Shown: in pieces, positions 24,305-35,472 of the stretch
How the letters are laid out: each line of letters begins with the position of its first letter
Numbering within the stretch: position 1 is the first letter of the stretch
Assembly (NCBI GenBank): GCA_964017155.1
Contig: OZ024867.1
Coordinates: 16,085,500-16,149,499 of the forward strand
Origin: Oasisia sp. SBJ-2009
Taxonomy: Eukaryota; Annelida; Polychaeta; Sabellida; Siboglinidae
Reading direction: 5' to 3'
Length of the DNA stretch: 64,000 nt
The notes under the pieces: generated by a model
What the model was told of the DNA's origin: nothing
The model's database searches: none
The model's input: the letters and a program-made list of their open reading frames with translations, nothing else
Position numbers and translations under genes: made by a program

Positions 24305-26332
24305 GCGACCGCCTCAGCATCAGTTCACCGCAACAACCCCCATTAAACTCACTCACGCATTGAAATCTCTGCTAGCGTCTGCCCGACCCGCAATACACGT
24401 CAGTCCAGCACGGCAGCCATGTCAAGCAGGGTTGTCATTTATTAGATGTGTATTGTCATTACATGAAAGTAAAATTACTCTGTTTATTTAGCTGTAGGGA
24501 TGCCTTATTATTATATAATTATTTGAATACTCCTAAACATAGCGCATTCATATTTTCTGTTTTATTTTCAATATACATTTTTGTGTCACGGTATGTCATG
24601 TAATAACTACTACATATGTTATATTTGACATTTTATGGCTCAGCCGGAGGTTGTATCCATGTCAAAGTGAATGTTGTAAGTGACAAAATAAGATGCTGTT
24701 GTGATGCCAACAGTATATTTCCTTCAAGAAATATTCAAACATGTCTAACTTCTTCAACATGAATAATAATTGATTTTATAAATTTAGTTATGAGTTATCG
24801 TTGCATGCTGAATAGTTTTTAAAGGTGTTAACCGAAGTCTGTGTAGAAACTGGACTGGGCACACTTAGTATAACATGCATTATACAACTGCAAAGATTAT
24901 CGTAGTTTTCCATGTCCAAGATATAATGACAATTTTAATCAGAGCAGATGTGTACTGAAATGGACATATTAAAATATTTAGAAAATGTGTACATTGTTGA
25001 TTGTTAATATGTTTAATTCAGTTGGAATCATCAGACGTTGGCCTCTTGCAAACTACGTATCCTCCATGCATTTGCCCGACACAAGTGATTGCATTAATCT
25101 TAGCCCCTCCTCTGCCTCGTTTCACTTGCATCGTACTAATATATCATGATTCGAGTTGTATTATGCATTCATATATTGCTGTGATGAAAAGATAAAGATT
25201 AGAACAGCTGGCATATGTGGGTTGAAAGGTACTGATCAGGTATTACATAGACTACAGCCAGGCATCACTGACCACAATGGAAACAAGTGCAAGGATGTTA
25301 TGTGTAATACTTGCATATGGTGTACACTAGCTAGTAGCTAGTAGCTATACAAGCAGTTTATGTTCATGTTAAACAAATGTATATTGAATAAATTTATCAC
25401 CATCATGGTTGTCATAAAAATCGAAATTATGTTGCATAAAATATAATGCAAATCAACAACATCCAGGAATCATAGTAAAATGTGAGTCACAAAACATCGT
25501 TTAAATAATTGTGATAACCAACATAATTCTTTGTTTGACGTTCTGCAGCACGAGATAACGGATGCTCCCCGTGATCACCCGGAGCATACTACCAAAGTTC
25601 CGAAGCCAATGATTTATCATTTCGTCCCTAACATCATCTACAGTTTCTAGATAAGTACTTTCGCAATTACACAGCTTATGAACAAGACCTTGCGTAATCA
25701 AATGCAATACATATACAGTTATAAATACAGGCTGTATGAGTGTATCTGGCTGAGACGCCTTAGGCTTAGGCATAGGCTTAGGCTTTTAAGCCTTAGCCTT
25801 AGGCTTAGACTAAGCGATGCCGACTGTCAATCTTTAAAAATAATCTAACAAGTTAGAGAATCCGCGTCGAGTAGGCCTACAATGAAGTTCGCAAGTTGCA
25901 GTTCTTGTTGACTTAACCCACGACTACGAGCCCTGGTTGCTAACTGCGATAAAGCACTTAATACATACCTTCACAGAAGAAACACTTCGGAACGTTCGTC
26001 ACGACACGCAAAAGCACATGCGGTTTGTTATGTGCCGTAGGATGCCGATCTCGTATAAAACACGTGACACAAAAAGCGCAGGACGTCTACACCGGCTGAT
26101 GGTTTCGGTAGTTATACCCGATGTAACGACGATTCTTTTTGGCGAATAAAAAAGACAAGTACGCATTTTAAAATTAAACTGACTGTGCATACTAGTTAAA
26201 CTATTGAAACATTACACATCAGGACATAACAGAAAATGATTGGCGATGTGCATTACGAAATGATTGGGAAGCTTTAATTTCATTAGGCGGCCATTTTTAA
26301 AATGGCCATTAAATCACTAAGTGACCAAACTA
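24305..26332. other. Arm sequence without a recognised gene (mirror 54,943-56,971)
   Basis: Mostly AT-rich. It contains a TTAGGC-type hairpin (25,757-25,812). A 90-codon minus-strand ORF starting there (25,501-25,773; mirror 55,502-55,774) has no family signature. Confidence 0.5.
25757..25812. repeat. CTTAGG-type inverted repeat (mirror 55,464-55,518)
   Basis: GCCTTAGGCTTAGGCATAGG is followed by CTTAGGCTTTTAAGCC and TTAGCCTTAGGCTTAG. The two halves can pair around TTTTAA. TTAGGC units occur in both orientations, so it is a hairpin and not a telomere tract. Confidence 0.6.
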
Positions 26333-27063
26333 GGGCTCTTAATGTCAGAAAAGGCCATACATTTTCACGGCTGGACAAAAACATGAAATTTGATGGAAGC
26401 AACCTGAGATGTTTGATGGAAGCAACCTAAGATGTTTGATGGAAGCAACCTGAGATGTTCGATGGAAGCAACCTGAGATGTTGATGGTTCCACCACTTTT
26501 TGCAATATTCAAAATGGCTGCCATCGAAAATAAACAAAACTTGCTTTTCCATATTTCAGGAACAGTTTCACATAAAATGTTTCTTTTTGGCTTAATATAT
26601 ACATTTTCTGGTCTTCTAATCTCAAATATGGTGCATTTTGACTTATTCGACATTCATATCCGCCATTTTTATAGATGGCGGCCATATTAACTAATGTTGC
26701 TATATCTTATAAAATATGGCACTTAGAGTCGTTATTTTGGCATCAATGTATAGGTAAGTGGATAGCGATTTTAAATTCATCAAACACTTCACGCCTGACC
26801 TTAATTTGACCTTCACAACTGCCATTTAATAAAATGTTTTAGTTTATGTCTCTTTAAAACGAGATATTTAGAGGGATGCAATACGGACACTTTATCAATA
26901 CATACGTATATTGGGGTAGCTGTTTTAAATATTTTACTTTTTGACCTTGACCGACATTCACATTCGCCGTTTTTCAAGATGGTGACCCTCAATACTAATT
27001 TCGTTTTGTGTACTTTACCATCTAGAATGGCTATATTTATACCATGTTATAAGTGAGTGGTTA
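26333..27063 (+). repeat. Left inverted repeat of the nuclease element, with internal sub-repeats
   Basis: At least four sub-repeats follow the pattern GAC-TTCA-ATCCGCCATTTT then a short mirror (for example CGCCATTTTTATAGATGGCGG at 26,661). They recur at about 26,640, 26,815, 26,955 and 27,110. Near the tip is a four-copy, 24-bp tandem repeat, GATGGAAGCAACCTGAGATG (26,393-26,485), which is single-copy in the partner repeat. AAGATGGCGGC-like sites resemble YY1 motifs. Confidence 0.7.
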
Positions 27064-28164
27064 GGGTTTAAAATGTAATGAAACATTTAGCATTTGACCT
27101 TCATTGACCTTCATATCCGCCATTTTACTAAACAAACAATATAGGTTTACTATGCGCTTGCTGACAATGGCCAACATCATATTCGCAAGGTGGCGCCCCG
27201 AGCGACGAACGTGGTATTCGAGCGGCGTAAGTATTTGTACTTACGGCTTAGAAACAATAATATAGGTTTATTACATTTCCTATCACAGTAATATTACAAT
27301 GTTCTTTGTACAAAGAAGTAAATATATTTCACGATCAATACATACACTTAGTAACCAACTAAATTGGATAACTTAACTGAATTAGTATCAAACAGGCGAC
27401 CGGTGGCGATGTAAATTACACGCCGCCGTTTCGGTAGCGGCTGCGTGCACGTCTTCATTACGTTCGCCTGGTCAGCAATTTTGCAAGTACCATATAAACT
27501 GATGATAATAAATGTGGATGTATCAGTGTATCTCTTCAGAAACACAAATTATTGTTGTCTCGTTGCATACTGCCAAACATAATTATATTTATTTACAAGT
27601 GTCCCAAACCCTAATTGTGTATCAGAAAATAAAACATTTGCAATATCTTAAGGCTATTCCAAAAGATAATAAATAAGGTAATATAACCCTTGATTTTGCA
27701 GGACGTGCGTATTATGGTCGGAGTAGAGTGATGTGTCCAGAGTAGGAGTCATGGCCAGAACGACATTCATGTTGTGTGTACATAAAGGAACTACATGGAT
27801 ACAACAGATGACAAGAAATCGTTTGAATGGTTATTGTGTTTGTTATGCCAAAGCCTAAAAAAGAAGGTCTTCGGTGTCCAGCCAGTCATCCGTAACATCA
27901 TTCAGCATATGACACTCTAAAGAAGGACATCACTGATTTTGAATCAATCAATGCATTGCCAGATGGCATTAACTTACATATTTGAATGATGGAAGAGGTA
28001 TTGCCAAACATTTGCTTGCTAATAATGCCCTGTATCACAAACCCTGTCGATCAAATTGCAATGGCAATATGTTCAAAAGAGAAAGTTGCTAGAGGGTATC
28101 TCAATCGCAAACTCCACCCAGTCAGAAAAAGACTCGCTCCAGTTTCAATGCCAGCTTCGACCGC

Positions 28165-29938
28165 ATGGTGCCAGCATGTGTCATGTGTGGGAGAAAGGAG
28201 GATCTTCATAAGGCAAAGACAAACGATATGGATAAAACGTTGAGATCTTGTGCTCAAGAAGCCGGTGACTGGGAGTTATATGCTAAGCTGCAGACATCAT
28301 CAGATGTACATGCGTCTGATGTGTACTATCACAGTGTGTGTTTAACCAAACTCAGAAACGCTACTAGATCTGCAGGTAGAGCAAAGGTGTCTTCTAATGC
28401 TAAGGATTCATGTTGCCGTGACTCATTCGATGAACAGATGATGGCTCAATTAGCGGCATATGTTATTGAATCAAACCGTGTGTTGCCAGTAAATGAACTT
28501 GCGTGTATGTACAGCAAACAGAGGAAAGACCAAGGTAAGCCAGTCACCTCGAAGATCCATTTAAAGAGATTCGCAGAACACTTGGTCACAATGGCTACCG
28601 AAGAGCTGAAGGTAGAAGGAGAAGGGTCAGGACGTGTGCATATGACATTCATTGCACACAAGCGAACTGTCGGCGAAGCTTTAAAGTCAGATCATGAACA
28701 GAATAGGCAAGATGCTTGCAACATCGTCAATGCAGCTCTTAATATCAGAGACAGTATTATTGCATCATCTCAAATACCATTCAATGGACATTTCGGGACA
28801 GATTGCTTACAATCCACCATCCCTGAAACCTTGTTGACGTTCATGACTCGACATCATTTGGGACATCTACCCTGATCACAACCTCAAAGCCCAGGCTCAG
28901 GCAAAACGACGTAACCCCGGCGTGACAACTATCGCCGAAGGCTGTACACCTGTACCTCGTGACTGGAACAAGTTTCTAGCAAATTCAAGAAACAAGGTGC
29001 AGCTGTTTAGCTTCCTATCAAAAGCTGTCATCGAAGCGTCATCTCAGTTCACCGATGTTGTGGTTTGCTCCAGGTATGACGATCATGTATTGGTGAATAC
29101 CTCCGACAGCCAGTCGGTGGCTGACTTCGACACTAGCGTGCTATGCAATCACCAGGAGGCTGATAGCAGGATATTTCTGCATCTTTCTCACGCCGCACAA
29201 CAAGGTCATTCGAAAGCTTTCATCCGCACAGTCGAAAGTGATGTTGTCATCATTGTTGTTGGACATTTTGGCAGCCTGGGTGTGATGGAGTTGTTGATAG
29301 GCTTTGGAACTGGAAAAGCCTTCCAACACATCCCAGTTCATGAAATTACCCAAACAATTGGTCCTGAGAAGTCGCTGTCATGTCCACTGTTCCATTCGTT
29401 CACGGGGTGTGATACGACATCATCGTTCCTTGGTATCGGGAAGAAGACAGCCTGGGCAGCATGGCAGGGATACCCTGACTTTACGAAAACACTACTCACT
29501 CTTTCCGATGATCCTACGCTCTTAACACTCGACTCCATCCACATGGCACGCCTTGAACGCTGGACTGTTGTCATGTACAGCAAGAGCAGTGGCTGCTCAA
29601 AGGTGAATGATGTGATATGTCAACTCTTCACCCATGGTACTAGGACGCTCGACCACACACCCCCACACAGGAAGCGCTGCTTCAACATGCAAGGCGAGCT
29701 CTGTACCAGGCAGGTTACATCTGGAGACAAAGCAAGGCAGCGACACCAAGGGATCCTGGATGCTTCAGCGTGGGGTTGGACGCAAGACGTGAACACGAAA
29801 CTCTGGGTGCCATTCTGGACTGTTCTAGGCGACGCCAGCAAAGCGTGTGCTCTCCTTCACCACTGTGGATGTGGAAAGGCGTGCAAATGGAAACTGCAAA
29901 TGTGCCAGGGCAGGAATCACGTGCACTATTCTGTGTAA
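28165..29938 (+). pseudogene. Zinc and FEN1/XPG-like nuclease protein, internally deleted (left copy)
   Basis: Two frames belong to one protein. 28,165-28,875 encodes a Cys/His-rich N-terminus (ACVMCGRKEDLH, YYHSVCLTKL) and a helical region to IPETLLTFM. From about 28,850 another frame starts DIIWDIYPDHNLKAQ and runs through 29,938. It holds HQEADSRIFLHLSHAAQQ, RTVESDVVIIVVGHFG and FHSFTGCDTTSSFLGIGKKT, which are the three acidic clusters expected of a FEN1/XPG (PIN-fold) nuclease. The C-terminus is Cys-rich (HHCGCGKACKWKLQMC). Proteins of this type are usually longer. The direct join of TLLTFM to DIIWDIY with a frame change suggests that a middle segment was deleted. Open frames either side have no other lesion. 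An identical copy lies on the other arm. Confidence 0.6.
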
Positions 29939-30159
29939 CTATGAAGGCGGGTGCATCACCAAAGATGGAGTGTAAGCTATGCGATGCTACAAATACGGAC
30001 ATCTGTGACTGAAGTTACGCCCTACGTCATGATCTGAAGGATATTCTTTTCACCGATTTGAATTAAACTTCATGTTTTCTACCACAACATATTTATGTTT
30101 TAACTTTATAATTATCATAATGTGATATGCATTGCCTACATCATATTCCATGACAGAAT

Positions 30160-30869
30160 CAGCACCACTTGCGCTGTACATGTAGCTTTGATATCGATTC
30201 TAGGTGGTAAAGTTCACAGGATATAGCGACATTAGCTTTGAGGGACACCATCTTGGAAAATGGCGAATGTAAATGTCGGTCAACGTCAAAAAGTAAAATA
30301 TTTCAAATAGCTACCCCAACATACTTATATTTTGACAAAACTGTCCATATGACATCCCTCCAAATAAATTGTTTACAAAATATGTAAGCAATTCTATTTT
30401 ACATGCGCCATTTTATTAAATGGCGGTTGTGAAGGTCACATTAAGGTCAGGTGTAAACTGTTTTATAAATTTGAAATCGCTATCCACTTATCTATACACT
30501 GATGCCAAAATAACGACACTAAGTATCATACTTTATCAGATATAGCAACATTAGTAAATACGGCCGCCATCTTTAAAAATGGCAGATGTGAATGTCGGAT
30601 AAGTCCAAATATACCATATTTGAAATTATAATACCCGGATATGTATACATTAAGCCTAATGTTAATGGTTTATGTGAAACTGTTCATGAAATATGGAAAA
30701 GCAACTTTCTATTTTCGATGGCAGCCATTTTGAATAGTGCAAAAAATGGTGGAAGCATCAAAATCTCAGGTTGCTTCCATAACAATTCTGAAATAATATG
30801 GCATGGAGGTCATCTGTGCCAAATGTCATGCTTTTGTCCAGATGTGAAAATGTATTACATTAAGAGCCC
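30160..30869 (-). repeat. Right inverted repeat of the nuclease element
   Basis: Reverse-complement relative of 26,333-27,063. The shared order from the tip inward is CATTAAGAGCCC, the ATGGAAGC block, GGTGGAACC-like sequence, the ATGGCAGCCATTTTGAATA block, and GACATTCACATCYGCCATTTT repeats, ending near the TACCACCTAGAATCGAT block. Confidence 0.7.
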
Positions 30870-31212
30870 TCACTAAACAGAAAATGGCAACATGCGTTTT
30901 TAAGTTTTAAATACTATTTAAATTGCTTAAAAACCATTTGTCAAGTTTATATAATCACACGACAGGATTGTTTTGGACACTTGCTGACTCGACTAACTAA
31001 ATAATGTAGAGTATAATGGATTCGTCGTTCTCGGTTAAATGTTAGTATCACGAGGTTTTACTCATTGTTTTTTCTTTATCATACCATTGGCATCCATCTT
31101 TTTGCTTTGAAAATGGAGCTCCATATAGACCGTTCTTCTATTGTAATCTTAGCAACATTAGACTCTACATTATCAATACACCAAACATTGATAATCGACA
31201 AAGATGTCTCAC

Positions 31213-32009
31213 CTGCAAAGTTCTGATATGTTAATTGGTTGAATCCCGTTCGACATCTGCTCAAATTTTCCCGAATTGTAATTTGATAGCTGCAGTTGTC
31301 CATCCAATTTAGACCACTTAAATTTGTTCTGCGCGGCAACTCGTCTTCGCAGCAAAGGAATCACAGGTAGCGCTGTCCTTTGAATGATATTCGCTGGTAC
31401 GGAGTGACCTAGGCTACAATGTCCATTTCCTAAGGTACACAGTGTATTGTTCCACAGTAGCGCGTTTAGCGGTACACGGTTGCCCCTAAATGCATCAAAA
31501 TTTACATAGAGAATGTCGATCGAAACAGCAATACATCCATGTACAGGGGCTGGGCAGAATACGACGTACGTACCATTGAAGTAATCGTTGTAAGAGCACA
31601 CCTGTTGAATTGGTGTTCCAAACAACACACGGAAATTAGAGCCGCCAGATGTCAAATTTCCAAGGTATCTTTCTTCTATCCATATGACAATTCCGCTTGC
31701 AGGCTGTTCAGTGTAGCATGCGATATCTACCGAGTGACTGTATGAATCCGACGTCAACGGTTTCTTATTTTTCGTTTTGCTGGAAATTGTTCGGAAGTAT
31801 ACATCAAGTTGTCTAAGTTCCACAGCGTTTTCATCGTAGAATCCTTTGCCTGTTTTAATCAGAATATCACAGGAATCGTTGTGACGGGTTGGTGTTGTTT
31901 TAAATGGATACGAAAACAATTGCTTGTCGAGCTTTCTGTGAAAAACCTTTAAACAACTAAGCACTGTGATCAGTAGTAACACACGAAATACTTTTTTATA
32001 TGCCGCCAT
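31213..32009 (-). CDS. First exon of a type II membrane protein, unrecognised family (left copy)
   Basis: An ATG at 32,009 opens 265 codons that end at a consensus donor (TTTGCAG/GTGAGA). After a short basic start (MAAYKK) residues 7-23 form a single hydrophobic segment (VFRVLLLITVLSCLKVF), so the protein should be a signal-anchored type II membrane or secretory protein. The rest looks luminal: several Cys, N-glycosylation sequons (NDS, NLT, NGT, NNT) and a beta-rich stretch around SGGSNFRVLFGTPIQQ and NGTYVVFCPAP. The NGTY-V-F pattern recalls the N-terminal domain of NXPE-like proteins, but this is weak. Downstream exons are not seen. The arm copy at 49,266 is the same. It is the best candidate for a non-transposon gene here. 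Confidence 0.5.
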
Positions 32010-32320
32010 GTCAAATTGAGAGCCTTTCCGGTCCGTATCAAGAATCTGTCAACACAAATAACATACCGTTTAAATTGTACATTCCAAACAATGACCACTT
32101 CCTACCACTATATTTAGCCAATCTGTACAATGTAGATTGTATTTTCATAAGTAACAGCAAACGACGGAGGTGATTTATTGCGGTTTAATCTAATGTGTTT
32201 ATGTTGAAAATGTATTGAAATATTAGAATGAAAATATTTGCATGAACAACTGAAGATGTGTTTTATTCGCCCCAAATATACTTTTTAGTGACATCAGGTT
32301 TAAATTATTAAAGTGTAAAT

Positions 32321-32322
<2 letters not shown>
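32010..32322. other. Upstream region of the membrane-protein exon
   Basis: Non-coding. It would hold the 5' UTR and promoter. No TATA box or other element is convincing. Confidence 0.4.
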
Positions 32323-32380
<58 letters not shown>

Positions 32381-32432
32381 TATATACATATACAGAGCGT
32401 GCAGTCTCATATATATATATATATATATATAC

Positions 32433-32463
<31 letters not shown>

Positions 32464-32472
32464 CATATATAC

Positions 32473-32503
<31 letters not shown>

Positions 32504-32508
32504 CATAC

Positions 32509-32594
<86 letters not shown>

Positions 32595-32628
32595 CCTTCA
32601 CATATATAATATACACATATATATCCTT

Positions 32629-32682
<54 letters not shown>

Positions 32683-32762
32683 AAGGATATTTATATATAT
32701 ATTTTATATATATATATATATTTATATATAGTACATGTATATGTGAGACTGCACGCTCTGTA
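32323..32762. repeat. TA-rich palindromic block, left arm only
   Basis: About 400 bp of TA/TACA repeats lie between CAGAGCGTGCAGTCTCA (32,393) and its inverted copy TGAGACTGCACGCTCTG (32,743). An inner pair, ATATCCTTTG and CAAAGGATAT, lies near 32,620 and 32,681. The mirror place on the right arm (48,897-48,955) has only one CAGAGCGTGCAGTCTCA and a short TA run. The left arm therefore gained an extra inverted unit with the TA expansion, or the right arm lost one. Confidence 0.85.
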
Positions 32763-32949
32763 AGAGATAATTACATACCATGTAATTGTATTAGTAAATA
32801 CATATCACCTCCTGTGCCAAAAGCGTGTAATTTTATAAATACATAACCATTAAGAACTGATAACAATAAAGGAACACTTGTTAGTTTATAGCAATAACAC
32901 TTGTTGGTTATAATTGATTCAAGTATATATACCGTCTTTTCCTTGATCG

Positions 32950-34113
32950 TTTTGACATTTGCGAACGAAAAAGGAAAAACGAATTCGTTTTTCGTTTTTG
33001 AATGTGAAGTAAGAAAAACGAAAAACGATTACAATGTCCTATGCGTAGTATGGTGAATACGTGGTAGAAAAACAGGATAACGATACAATATTCCGTTTCT
33101 CATTTTCACTGTATCAGTCCGCAAAACGAATAACGATTGAAGATTTTTAAATATTTGAAAGGCTTTATTTTGTCTTCGTTATGCAAACTAGACAGCTATA
33201 TCTGGCAACAGCCAATCGTGTTGCTAGCTAAGTTAATAATGTTTACAAGTCTTATTTAATTCTTACTACTCCTATCATGTCTAAAGACTATATCTACTTT
33301 TTAGCTATATTCAGCACTACTCTATGCATACAAATAAACTTTAACAAAATATATAGATTTTCAAACACGTTCATGTAATAGTATAATTATATACGTCTTC
33401 TATCCATAATCTCAAAGGTTATAGAAAATATTTATAAACATTTATTGACTAATTTTACAAACACACAAATGTTATGTGATAAAAAAATGTGTTGGTCTAA
33501 AAAAGTTGATAGAATGACTACACTACTTGATAAAATCAGATCGAAATTACTGTATTTCTTGATATGTCCAAGTATTTGACACACTTGACTATGCCATAGA
33601 AAAGAAAAAAATTAATATGGAGTAAGTACGTAAGTAAGTAAGTAAGTAATATACATGCTCCTAAATACGATTGTGTTATCCATAATGACTTCCGGGAATG
33701 GAATACAATACTTATATTAATTATATAAAAGATAGCTAATTTTCAAACCAAAAGTGATTATAGCGACTATTAATAATTTTGGAGCTCCTACACCAAATAT
33801 TGTATAAACCAAACTTAAGTATCTGTTGTATCACACTGTTGCAGTTACAAAATAAACACATGTTACTCGCGTTCTAACGACTTAATGACCAACTTATCTT
33901 TTACAGTAGTTTATCACAGAAAGTTGAGACTAGTTTATTAAATTGTCGAAACAAACAAAAAACCAGCGCTGAAGCGACCAATATTCGCCTACAGGTACTT
34001 AAATATAGGACATTGTAATCATTTTCGTTTTTACTACTTCACTTTTCAAAACGAAAAATTCATTAGTTTTTCCTTCTTCATTCGTAAATTTCAAAAATGG
34101 ATCATAATTACTA
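32950..34113. mobile_element. Internally deleted element with ~110-bp inverted repeats (left copy)
   Basis: Ends GATCGTTTTGACATTTGCG (32,947) and, inverted, CGTAAATTTCAAAAATGGATC (34,104) extend into AACGAAAAACGATTACAATGTCCTAT on both sides (about 75 percent alike by eye). The corresponding right-arm element (39,541-48,706) is about 9.2 kb. This copy lacks 8.0 kb, with the junction at an (AAGT)n run (33,624-33,648). No target duplication is visible. Confidence 0.5.
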
Positions 34114-34144
34114 AACAATTAAGATATACATAGTATTACATACC

Positions 34145-34190
34145 CTCCAAATTGTTGCCCTCGCTCCACTTGGCGGACCCGCTGCTGCTC
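34145..34190 (-). other. Possible 46-bp exon (mirror 39,456-39,501)
   Basis: On the right arm it reads CAATTTCAG then AGCAGCAGCGGGTCCGCC, ending GGAGG/GTATGTAAT. It has a good acceptor and donor around a GC-rich core, but no partner exon was identified. Confidence 0.25.
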
Positions 34191-34666
34191 TGAAATTGAA
34201 CAACAAATGTATGTTATGGTACCTAATAGGCAACAGCTAGAATGAGAGAGTCACATGGTTGCAGCAATGCGTAGCACATAACGCAATAATAGTTGCATGG
34301 TTGTACTGCCTTACATGAGAGCAGCTTCAGCAATGAACTGCCACGTCCCATTGGCTAGCCTATACATTCACTTGCCTCGTCCATTTTCTCAACGCTTAGA
34401 GTATACCATTTAGTGATAGCTTAATGATATATCCAAATACAATGTCGTGTAATACAAGAACCCTAATACATACAGAAAACAAACATACAAATGAAACACA
34501 ACAAACTGCCAAGGCCGCTGATGACGATTGACTACTGGTTCTCAATATTCAAAACTGTGTTGACTGGTCGCGGGTTCAGGGCATACTGCGCCAACAAGTT
34601 ATCAGCTGAGCTAATGCTCCCTGGTGACTATGAATATTCATAGGGTTACATAATACTGGAGGCCAC
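34191..34666. other. No gene recognised
   Basis: Unique sequence flanking the retrotransposon fragment. An ATGAATATTCAT palindrome is at 34,630. Confidence 0.4.
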
Positions 34667-34909
34667 GTGATACCAGTACATAAGCCAAGATGGCGCTACA
34701 CGCAAAAACATTCAATCCCTGGCTTTGAATCAGCAACACCTGACAACTTTAACAACTTTTACGCCCGCTTCGACCGCCAGAATTTGACGCCTACATCGGT
34801 CAGCCTCCCAGACACTGCTGTGCCACTCCCTCCACCCTTCACTGTTCAAGAGCACGAGGTGAGAAACCTACTCAAGCAACACAGCAGCAGGAAAGCAGCT
34901 GCTCCGGAC
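34667..34909 (+). pseudogene. Upstream piece of the split non-LTR retrotransposon (left-arm copy)
   Basis: Reads FNNFYARFDRQN, PPPFTVQEHEVRNLLKQHS and SRKAAAPD, then enters the P-element end (CACGTGCGC) at 34,910. These are the residues before the RT domain in CR1/L2-like ORF2. It duplicates 38,736-38,978 through the palindrome. Confidence 0.8.
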
Positions 34910-34947
34910 CACGTGCGCTCGCGTCTATGAATTATTTACTCACTGCC

Positions 34948-34996
<49 letters not shown>

Positions 34997-35472
34997 AGTG
35001 TGTGCAACTTCAGCGTCCCGCCGAGTCAAACGCCCACCTTTTAACACCAGATCCGCTCCCTCGATTTACCAACACCGAGTATGAAGATCACATATGCATG
35101 TGCAATCAAATGTCTACACACCACCAACTTTTCGTAGCCGAAGGATCCACTGTTATTACCAAAAAGAAGCCTTTAGTGACGTGCTCACGAATGTGTGAGC
35201 CGTCTGGAGTTATTTTTCCGGAAGTGACCCGGCGACCTCGCGTGGGACACCTTGTGTGCGTTATGTTCGCCCCAAAAAATTCAAGTCGCGAGGAGACGCC
35301 AGTTCCAGATTAATTTTCACTGACTGATGATGTGATGAATGATAAGTGGCTGTACTTGTAGTAATTTTGTATTAGTGTTCACGTTATTGTATTTCGAGTG
35401 TATCAAGAAGAATATTTACAAAGGAAAAAAACAACTTCGTGCGATGAGGACCCTACAAGAGATTACGTTTTG
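34910..35472 (+). repeat. Palindrome copy of the P-element right terminal repeat
   Basis: Identical to 38,165-38,735 reversed, apart from 8 bp of the TA run. It lies inside the P element only because the palindrome arm was placed there. Confidence 0.9.

Larger units (their letters stand above)
26333..30869. mobile_element. 4.5-kb DNA transposon with ~0.7-kb inverted repeats and a nuclease gene (mirror 50,406-54,942)
   Basis: Termini are GGGCTCTTAATGT on the left and its complement ACATTAAGAGCCC on the right. The inverted repeats (26,333-27,063 and 30,160-30,869) are clearly related but diverged, to roughly 80 percent by eye, so the element is old. The only long reading frames inside are the two pieces of a zinc/FEN1-XPG-like nuclease protein. 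No exact target duplication is found: flanks AACT and CACT agree at three of four bases. Nuclease-encoding cut-and-paste elements (the AcademX type) are a possible home, but I cannot confirm a DDE transposase. Confidence 0.6.

Noticed and set aside
25757..25812. Interstitial telomere repeat (TTAGGC)n
   Set aside because: Units alternate in orientation and are irregular. They form a hairpin and not a tandem telomere tract.
28922..29938. Intact stand-alone gene for the C-terminal nuclease part
   Set aside because: The frame opens without a convincing start. Upstream codons DIIWDIYPDH belong to the same protein, indicating a deletion and frameshift product.
35002..35313. Protein MQLQRPAESN... 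inside the terminal repeat (also at 15,491 and 38,324)
   Set aside because: It has no family signature, a frame change between copies and no link to a splice pattern. It is more likely leader sequence, so it was not listed as a gene.
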